Assembly (NCBI GenBank): GCA_020310875.1
Contig: CM035423.1
Location: 125,564,164-125,628,163, forward strand
DNA from: Ceratopteris richardii
Lineage: Eukaryota; Streptophyta; Polypodiopsida; Polypodiales; Pteridaceae
Direction of reading: 5' to 3'
Length of the DNA stretch: 64,000 bases
Shown here: one piece after another, positions 55,050 to 64,000 of the stretch
How the letters are laid out: the number at the start of each line of letters is the position of its first letter
How positions within the stretch are numbered: position 1 is the first letter of the stretch
Program-made: the position numbers and the translations under genes
Notes under the pieces: model-generated
Seen by the model: only the letters and a program-made list of their open reading frames with translations
Databases searched by the model: none
Told to the model about the DNA's origin: nothing

Positions 55050-57626
55050 CTATATGTCGTAATCTTCCATGGAGTGTACAAAGTCCTGATATGTGTTAGT
55101 AGGACCATCAAAGCCCTGTCTGAACCGAGAAGTTGATTCAGAATAGGATCCAACTAAGTGATGAATCCAAGCAGATGCAGGAGTATCCTGTGGTAAATGA
55201 GAAGATGTTGGACTCCATGAATGGAAGAGTACATGCTCAGAATGCTTTTGTGGACGATGTAAGTGGACTCTCAAAGATAGGAATGGAAAATGATGAGTCA
55301 CTAATCCTGTAGTAATGCCCAAGTGAGGCTAATGGGAAATTATAAGCCTTCGATGGTACGATAGGTATAGCCATCTGAGGTATAAGCTGAGATGGTATCT
55401 CTGATTCCTCCTGCTCCAAAACTATATCATGGTCTGGAAATTCATGTACAAAGAGAGAATGCTCCACATAGTGTGACTAGTGAAAACTCGAATGATCCCC
55501 CTCTGAAGCGGAAATGGGAGGATCCAAAAGGGATGAATACTTAGAGTATTCATCAAATGTGCAGTCTTTGGTTACTGTAACTGAGTGACTCTTTGGGTCA
55601 TAGAGTTTGTATGCCTTCCATCGGTCACTGTACCCGATGAAAATGTACTGCTTAGGCCGATCATCATCATGGCCTTGGACATAGGCATGACTACCAAAGA
55701 CGTGGAAATAGCTCACACTTGGCTTCTTCTGAAAGTAAGCCTCAAATGGTGTTTGGTTCTTCAAGTCATCGAAAAACCCTCTGTTTTGAATATGTACTGT
55801 TGTTTGTACTGCTTCACCCCAAAAATTTAGTGGTAGTTGCTTGTGAATCAACATAACTTTGGCCATCTCGATCACACTTGGAATTTTTTGTAAGGCAATA
55901 CCTTGTTGATTATCTTGCATTGCTTGATACTTGATTCCATGTTGCTTCAAGTACTTGGAGAAGTTGTGATTGACAAAGCTACTATCTCCATTAGATCGGA
56001 TGATCTTCAAAGAACTTGGAAAGGCATCTTGAACTATTTGTATCCACTTCTTAAACTTGTAAAGGACTTCTTTATGCTTGAGTGAATAAACCTAGGTGTA
56101 TCTAGTGAAGTCATCTACTATGAAGAAGAAGTATATAGACCCACTTAGAGAAGGTGTATGCATAGGTCCACAAATGTCAGTATGGACTAATGCTAAGGGT
56201 TTATGTGTAGAAATGGATCATTCTATGGGCAAAGGGTCAACTGTTTGCTTGGTACATGCTTGACAGTTTAATTCTACTTGTGCAATCCTAGGTAGACCTT
56301 TGACAAGATGATTAGAAGAGATCGTAGCTAAGAAAGAGGTATGAACAAATCTACAATGCCACAAGCTAAGACTTGAATCTTTGGTCATAAAACTTGAAAG
56401 CTTGTAGAGAGCTTTGTCTTCAAAGCCTTGAGCTATCACTTCATTGGATTCACGATCAACGACTTGAACTTTGTTGTGATCAAATTGAACTATCATGTTG
56501 CACTTTGTAATGGATTTTTTTAAGAGAAGATTCTTACACATGCTTAGGACATAAAGAACATCTTTTAGTGACTTGGTCTCGCCTTTGGAGTTAGTGACTT
56601 GAACTTTTCCTCTTCCTTGGATTGCAATGCACTTGTTGTCTCCAAGGTAAACTTCACCTTTATCTTCTTCAAACTCATGAAAATCATCTTTGTCATTGCA
56701 CATATGTGATGATGTGCCACTATTGAAAATCCATTCATTCTTGGGAGTGGTTGCCACAAGTGCTTTTTGTTCAGTTGTGAGAAAGAGATCTTCACTTGTG
56801 TAATGAGAATGATGTTTGCTCTTTCAAGTAAACTTAGACTTATCTTTGTTCTTATTCTTGAAGCAATATTTCTTGATGTGGTCAGGCTTTGCAAGTGAAC
56901 TTGTTTTTGCCTTTGTCATTTGATTCTTGATCACCTTTTTGTCCTTTAGTCTTGTGGAAGGTGGCTTTAGTCATCATGGATGTTTCTTCGATAACTTGGT
57001 TCTTTTTTCTAGAATCATGGAGAAGTAACAATCTCCTAACTTCTTCCTAAGTGAGTTGTTTCACCTCTATTGTATAAAGTCATTACAAAGGTCTTATATG
57101 ACCTAGGTAGTTTGTTAACTAGCCTGATGGCCATATCTTCATTGGAAATTTGCCTGCCACAAAGTGCTAACTTGTGTTGGTAGTCTTCAAACTGAGCGAT
57201 GACTTTTGTGACTGTATCTTGCAGCCAAATAGTTAGATTATAGAATTTTGCTTCTAAGGCATAGATCCTTGAGGGTGTTTTATCTTCGTATAGGAGCACT
57301 AAAGTATCCCAGGGTTCTTTGGATGTTTTACATGCCGTGATGTGCCCTTTAGTCAATTAATCACAAGCAAATAGAAGGTTGCCTAATGCCCTTTTATCTT
57401 TAACATTCTTGATATGCCAAGATTCTAGGTTGTTTGCCTTATTGTGTTCAGGTTCGGACTCATCGACTACATCATAAAGGAGATTGGTGTACAAATATGC
57501 TCTCATTACATCTTTCCAAAGATTATAGTTTTGCCCATTTAATCTTTCCTCCTTGGGCATGAATATGGGTGTGATGGAAGGTAAAAAATTGTCCATAGAT
57601 GAGGTGCTAGCTTCACTATTTGACAT
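55050..57626 (-). pseudogene. Copia E gag to integrase, broken
   Basis: Gag from ATG 57626 (MSNSEASTSSMDNFLPSITP, LNGQNYNLWKDVMRAYL; a stop near 57358, then LYEDKTPSRIYALEAKFYNL). A lysine-rich knuckle region (56830-57000) is frameshifted. Protease is WIFNSGTSSHMCND (catalytic Asp changed to Asn), about 56700-56757. GAG-pre-integrase is LWHCRFVHTSFLA. Integrase core is IIRSNGDSSFVNHNF, followed by NFWGEAVQTTVHIQNR and FGSHAYVQ (55477-56010). Pol is cut before RT at about 55040. It lies inside element B and is likely a nested or co-opted fragment. Confidence 0.8.
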
Positions 57627-59451
57627 TACAAAGTTTGAGTGAACTTGAACTCGTAAAGATGTGAGTTTGTGCTTTGCAAGATAAGTTTCAAGTGTTTAAA
57701 ACACTTTCAAAGACACTTGTGTGCTTGAAAATAATCACAAACTTTGGAAAGAAATTGAAAGGCTTTGCACCACATTGGAAATCCTTAGGGAGGGGGGGGG
57801 GCTTGGAAAAGCACTACACTTAAAAATGAGACGAGACGATGGGAGAGGAGGGCTTAGAGTAGCCCGTTGCACACAAAAAAAGGCACACTTGGGGGCTTAG
57901 AGTAGCCACCAAAGGCAACACACATACACCTCTTTCTTATGTTTGAGTTACAAATATGGGGCACTTAGTGTGAAAGGGAGGGTGCCAAATGTTGGGATAT
58001 GGTACTCTCAAAACCCTTGCAAAAATTATCCCTTTACAGAGTAGATACTTTGAGAATGGGAAGTGCCAAATGAGATCCCACATGAATGTTGATACCCTTA
58101 CAAAAATACAAGATGTCATTACATTATACCCCTTAGAGTTTTGATGTGTTTCAAAATGATGCCCAAATTAAAAGGTAAAAACCCTTTAGAATCTGATCAA
58201 GTTAAAACTACAAAACGTAAGGTGTGTCGAACAAAAGTGCAATTCTATTTTGAAGAGATGTGTTCACAAAGTAAGCTTAGTTCCTTTGATCATTATGTGA
58301 TATGATATGAGTATTGTATGATGTATACCTTTCAAGGCATAGCCTTCTTTTGCCAAATGAAGTAGATCTTCCAAATAATTAAGTTGAGAATAGCAGCCAA
58401 TTTTGTGGAGCTTTGAGTAATGACCAGATTTAATAGACAATACACATCATGAGGCACCGAGTGTGGTCTCAAATTCAATTGCTCAAATAGCAAGAAAATA
58501 GTAGTAAATTATGCTAGGTAGTGAGGCCGATTCTTTTGTTTGGCTAAATTCATAGGATTATTCCCTTGACCTTAGTGATGATGTCATAAATTTGGCATAG
58601 ATCAAAATTTCTTTCTATCTCTTTCTTCATGAGAGAGAACTTAATAGCTAGGCGAGTCCTGAGCACACAGAGCTCTACAACGATGAAGCAGTGTAGATTG
58701 CTCTGACTGAGTCACAAGTATGGCACAGTGATTTCAGTAGTCGGAGCTCTCTCTTTGGAAAATTGGCATGCATTATGATAGTGGGGTTGAGGTTGTTCAC
58801 CTACAGAATGGATGAGAAAATGCTAGGTCGGGTTTGTTTCTAGGAAGCCACTCTTCCTACTCGCTCCCCACCAGCTCGCTTGCACACGAACTTCCTGAGC
58901 AATCTCGCGTGGAGTCTGTCATGTTTGATCGGGGAAGATCAATGCGGCCATGTGCCATAACAGGAAGCATTGTAGAACATCAGGGAGGAATACATTCTCA
59001 TGTGTCTGCTATGATGTCCGCTGCCTCACACATCCCTCAATCTGTGGATCAACAAGCTCTATAGCAAAAGCAACACAATCCTCTAATTCTCTCACTAGAT
59101 AGATATCAACCGAGCTACCTCTACTAACCTGAGGATGACAAGAAATCCCCTCTATTTCTCGCTTTCACTATCTCTCTCTCTCTATGGAATTTTATCACAA
59201 ATCTCCATTGCATAGCCTGAGCCCTGAAGCAAATGCAGGCTCTCTTACATATGCATCAAGGAGAGGGAGAGATATTTTAACCTGTTGCAAAATTCATGAG
59301 CCGAAATGCTTTGCATAGAGCATCTCTCTGTGTCGCGCATGCTCTCTGATTCCTCTAGCAGAGATGGAGCATGCTATGTAGATTTGCACATTTACTCGGA
59401 TATCTTGTTGTCGAGGACCTTGAGTGCTCACCTTCCAACTTCAGTTGAGAG

Positions 59452-59587
<136 letters not shown>

Positions 59588-60209
59588 TTCTCATAGAGAT
59601 GGCGATTGTGCTGCATCAAGTTTGGTGATGCACCTAGCATATTTGAAGCACACACCGAGCTCATCATGTGCCCACAGAAATCATATGCACCTGCACAATT
59701 TTATGATTGTATAATGCATTACCATGTGTGTTCCATGCTTGACAATGACACATTGATTAGAGTTGATAATCTCAATACTCCAATGAGTCACGATCTCTAT
59801 TTAAGGCATCTCAATGGACACTCGTGGTGTGGAAGAAGGAGCGTTGCACCTTTTCTCTAAAGACGAGACCGGAGCAGCTCTTTAGAAGCTCTAAGTCAAA
59901 GTCTATGTGCTTCAACTCTATCCTGTCCCTGCACACAACATGTCAAATCACACATGCAGAGTGCAGATTATAAGGTATAGTGATGACAGAGAAGTATTAA
60001 AGAGTTGTATTACAGATGTGATCAAATCATAGATGAACCTCAAATGATTACATAAATCATTATGCAGTGTTGAAAATGCCGCATACAACTAAAAAGGAGC
60101 TACTAGGTAATGCATAAAAGTGTTTATAAACACTTCAAAAGACTTGAGACTAATTTTCAACTCCACAACATGTGTAAATTTGAAGTAGACCACCAAATGT
60201 GTGCACATA

Positions 60210-60370
60210 GAAGAGGGTGGGAGGGAGAAAAACAGGGTTAAAGTGGGTGGAAGATAATAAAAAATGGGTAGGTGGGTGGGAAAATGGGCAAAATGAGTCC
60301 CAATAGAGTGTAAAATGATGAAGAAGAGGGGTGGGAGGGTGGGAAAATGGGCAAAATGAGTCCCAAAAAT
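60210..60370. repeat. G-rich leader repeat of element B
   Basis: GGGTGGGAAAATGGGCAAAA followed by TGAGTCCCA occurs twice (about 60273 and 60334), among several GGGTGGG-type runs on the + strand. The element's RNA (- strand) would be C-rich here; the + strand could form G-quadruplexes. Confidence 0.7.
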
Positions 60371-60475
60371 TGATGGCAAACAGCTTCTCTCAATGATGAG
60401 AAAGCACACCACCAAAGTAAAACACCACCACCACCAAAATCACTACCAAATGCATTACCAAGACCTCCACCTAGC

Positions 60476-60487
60476 GCTTTGATACTA
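60476..60487 (-). other. Primer-binding site of element B
   Basis: TAGTATCAAAGC directly beside the LTR end, one base from TGGTATCAAAGC used by Copia A2. Confidence 0.7.
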
Positions 60488-60823
60488 TATAGAGAGTACA
60501 CACGTAGAAGCAAAATGAAAAGAAGAGTTTACTCGCAAAAGAAAGAGTGTGCGAGACTCAAAATGAGTATACCATGAAATGGGTAAACTCATGTGGATTA
60601 GAAATGAGCTTGCCAAGAGCATGGAGTAGGCTCCTCAAGCTTCTAACCAAGTATAAATGGGAGGAGAGGTCCACCTTATATAGATTTGGGGGGGGACTCT
60701 CCAAAGTACATCTCATGTGAGATACTTCCCCTCAAAGGAGAATGCATACAATGATAGAAGCAAATGGCAAGGTACCCAAATACAAAGGATACAAAAGGGA
60801 GATGCATTCTCATATTCTCAACA
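60488..60823 (-). mobile_element. 5' LTR of element B
   Basis: 336 bp, TGTTGAGAATATGAGAATGC... to CTCTCTATA on the - strand, flanked outside by CTTGG at 60824-60828. Confidence 0.88.
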
Positions 60824-63800
60824 CTTGGTACGTACATGGAAAGCAAGACTATTCGCGATGGCCATGCAACTTTGGTTCTCAAACTTCAACCATTTAGCCT
60901 CTTATCCATGTCTTCCTATATGCCATAAGATCCTTCTCATCCATACTACTTCACATGCTACAACACATGTTGCTTTGTACTCAACTTCACTAGAGGATAT
61001 TTCTAGATTCAGTTGCTTCTTATTGATCAAAGAGAAAATACCATATCCGAAAGAAAATCAACATTTGAAAACTCATTTTTTTGTTATCAAAATCTCCTGC
61101 CCAATATGAATCACAGTACTAAACTAAGGAAGATCCTTTTTCATAGAGAATACCATAATCAATGGTTCCTTTCAAATACTTGAGTATATGCATGCTTGCC
61201 TTCCAATGAGTGTATTTATTAATCCAACAACATAGGAGATGTATGGTGTGCTATTTCACAATTAGATGAGACTTCAAACTAATTTTGTATATCTTTTAAT
61301 ATTCATTGAAGGTGAAGTATCTTCAATTTATAATTTTGTTTGACCTCCATAGGTGTAGAAATCTTGTTGCAATCCTTCATGTCAACTGCTTCAAATTTCT
61401 TCTTTCATACTTCTTTTGAGGGACGAAAACTTCTCTCGCTCATGCCATAATTCAATCCCTAATACAATAATGCATTAAGCCCAAGTCTTTCATTTCAAAT
61501 TTCGAACTTAGAGCATCTTTCATTTCTTGAAGAAGAGCATCATCATTTCTTGTAATCACAAGGTTATATACATATATTATAAGCAAAATTTCCTTCCCTC
61601 CTCACTTTAGAACATGCAAGTTAGCATTACAAGCTCATCTTTTAAAACCTAGATCCAAGAGATACTTATATATCTACTAATACCATGATCTAGAGGCTTG
61701 TTTGAGCCCATAAAATGCCTTCTTTTGCTTACATACCTTGTTCCCCGAATGGAGAATCTCAAAACTTGGTGGTTGAGACACATATATCTCCTCTTGAAGT
61801 GTCCATTTAGGAATGTTGTTTTGACATTCATGTGATAGACTAGCCATTGTTTATGCACAACCACATCTAGTTCTAGTCGGATAGTAGTCATTCTTGGAGT
61901 CGAGGAAAATGATTCATAAAAGTCAATCCCTTCAATTAGTGAGTATCCCTATGCACCAAGTCTCGCTTTGTAATTATCCAAAGTACCATCAACCTTGTAC
62001 TTTAGCCTCTAGAACCACTTGATGCTACTAATATTGCTCTAACTAGGTCAATCCACTAGCTCCCAAGTTTCACTCTTCATGATATTGTCATATTCAATTT
62101 GCATGACAACCTTCAATTTAGATTGTGTTGTACATTGGTTGGTTCCTTTCCTTGTTCTTGAATAAGCTCAGTCGTGAAGGTTGTATTTACAACGGTTTCT
62201 TGCCCTTCTCTAATTCTCTATTCTATGTGATCATCTTGGTCCATCTGCAACCTATTCTAGTGATTGTGGGATGGGGTTTGTAGAATCATAGAGTTGTCTC
62301 ACCCAATGTGGCAATGGATTTTTCGCTTGGCTGAAGATAGATTGGTGACTTTTAGAATCATCATATGAAAGCTTGTTTCTCTTGTGTAGAAGGGATAGCT
62401 CTTGGGCCATGTTCATAGTGGATTGTCCCTTCCGCTCTCTTGTCCTCCTCCACTCCATGGAGTTTCTCCTCCTTCCACACCACATGGTGACTCACCATGA
62501 TCTACATGGAGTGGAAGCTCTCTTATCCTCCTCCATTCCATGTAGTTTCTCCTCCTTCGACACCACATGGCGAATCACCATGATCCTCATAGCCTAGGGA
62601 TCATATATCTTATAACCTTTCTTATCCTTAGTGTATTCTACAAAGATACATTTGATGCTTTGTGGTTGAATCTTGTTTCTCTCCCTATCTAGAACATGTA
62701 CATAACATTCACTTCCAAATACTTTGAAATGGGAAACAAATGGCGTGTTACTAGTGAAGGCCTCTTGTGGCGTCTTTCCATCAAGTGCCTTGGTGTAGCT
62801 TCAATTCAAGGTGAAGATAGTAGAATTTGGCTAATCCTTTCCCTTCAACATGCGCCTTCCCATCTCCATGATGGTTTGATTCCAACCTTTTTTAATACCA
62901 TTGTGTTGAGGGATATGTGCCACTATGAGTTGATTCTTGATTTTTTTACTCTTGCAAAATTCTTCAAACTCTGTAGATGTAAACTCACCACCACCATCTA
63001 TCCTGAATTTCTTCATCTCCTTCCCTATTGTAATTAAACAAGTTGAATCCATTCTTTAAACTTACCAAAATCACAAGCCTTATCATGAACGAAGTACACC
63101 ACATCTTCATGTTATAGTCATCAATGTGTAACATGAAGTAGGAAGATCTGCCCAAGGCCTTTGTAGGCATTTTTCTACACAAGTCAATAGGCACCAACTC
63201 TAGAGGATAGACTGATAATTCTTACTCTCATGTGGAAATGCCTTCCTTTTTTGCTTGCCTATCATGCAAGATTCACATGGTTCCTTCATCTTTGTAATCA
63301 ATGCTAGGTGTGCAACCATACCTGTATGATGCACATCCTTTAGTATAGGATATTTGATATGGCTAAAACTCTCATGCCATAGCTTACTTGTGCCCACATG
63401 CATAGTAGCTCTAAGATCAAACAACTCCTACAAGTTCTTCGTCCTTATGCAAGTCCCAACAATGTTATTGTTACTATCCATAATATTATCTCTTGACTTA
63501 TTGAAAGATACATGATGACCTTGATCAGTTATAAAAGCTACTCAACATAGATTTGGTTTGATTTGTGGAACATACAACACATTTCATACCTTTGTTATAT
63601 TCCCATTAGAGTTAACGAAAGAAATCGTACCTTCTCTCTCTAGAGGACATCTTGCATTCTTGCCTACCTTTACTCTAATGGGTTCCTTTAGAGGGTGTAA
63701 GAAACTATGAAAGTCTTTTTTGCTCTTCATGTGACTAGAGGCACCACTATCAAATACCCTTGAGTCATCTATTCCTCAATATTTAGTTGAGGAGCATACC

Positions 63801-64000
63801 TCCTTTATTGTAACAAATAATTCAAGCTTTGTTTTTGTAGTGTTGACAGACTCTTACCCTTGCTACCTTTCTGAAGAGCCATTCTTCTCTTCTGGACTCT
63901 TGATGCAACAATCTAAATTATGTGGTCTTTCTTCTCAAGGGTGGAAACAATCTCCCTTGAACTTCTTTTTGTCATTCCTTTTTTTCTCCATCTTTTTTCT
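60824..64000 (-). pseudogene. Copia G gag end to RNase H, broken, runs off right edge
   Basis: From the right edge on the - strand: a lysine-rich segment, a protease motif FDSGASSHMKSKKDFHSF (about 63690-63760), then GAG-pre-integrase KLWHESFSHIKYPIL and CESCMIGKQKRKAF (63200-63424). Integrase core fragments are IDGGGEFTSTEFEEFC and PQHNGIKKGWNQTIMEMGRR (62831-63052). RT fragments include NVKTTFLNGHFKR (about 61800). RNase H leads into FHVRTK at 60829. Many frameshifts; the 5' LTR is outside the window. It is the target of element B. Confidence 0.82.

Overview
The window is plant nuclear DNA. Evidence: an intact ATL-type RING-H2 gene, GT-AG introns, plant-type Ty1/Copia and Tat/Athila-like Ty3/Gypsy retrotransposons with tRNA primer sites, nested insertions and very long microsatellites. 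The layout suggests a large, repeat-rich genome such as a gymnosperm or fern, but I cannot name a species. The only recognisable ordinary host gene is the ATL gene at 22784-23479 (-). Almost everything else is mobile DNA, mostly decayed.

Layout. 1-2181: 5' end (gag, 5' LTR) of a Copia element on the - strand running off the left edge. 2473-22012: a Copia element ('A1', -) interrupted twice, by a second Copia ('D1', 4119-8262) and by an 11.4-kb terminal-inverted-repeat (TIR) element at 8962-20332. 22784-24060: ATL gene and upstream tandem duplication. 25086-45795: a second Copia A ('A2', -) containing a solo LTR with a perfect TSD (25301-26574), a forward Copia ('D2', 26997-29900), a shortened copy of the TIR element (29901 to about 35990) and a 3'-truncated Gypsy element (about 35991-45434). 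45796-48520: microsatellites, including about 1.5 kb of (ACACAT)n. 49629-64000: a Copia ('G', -) split by an 11.0-kb LTR element ('B', 49829-60823) flanked by the direct repeat CTTGG.

The unusual system is the TIR element. Its ends share a 20-bp inverted repeat, CATTAGGGCAAAAAACGGCC, and it interrupts the Copia A1 protease reading frame with at most 1 bp duplicated. It carries four transcription units. Gene 1 (+) looks like a DDE-type transposase, with an accompanying 161-aa ORF. Gene 2 (-) is an unrecognised 472-aa protein. Gene 3 (+) encodes a divergent histone H3 (tail MARTKKTARK, clear histone fold, lengthened loop 1), apparently joined through a coiled coil to a C48/Ulp1-like protease-fold domain whose expected Cys is Ser. 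Gene 4 (-) is an unrecognised protein of about 390 aa. Genes 2 and 3 are divergent around a shared promoter region containing a tandem CCAAT-bearing repeat.

Eleven palindromes of about 70 bp (arms like CACGACCGATGCAAGCGAT) sit in the introns, 5' UTRs and gene-free gaps of this element. The shortened copy has lost most coding sequence, including the histone body, yet also keeps eleven. Across palindromes, the base after GAT in the arm can be G, T, C or A, with the matching change in the other arm. This points to a cis-acting DNA or RNA structure of the element. How the histone-like protein, the palindromes and the transposase-like protein relate is inference.
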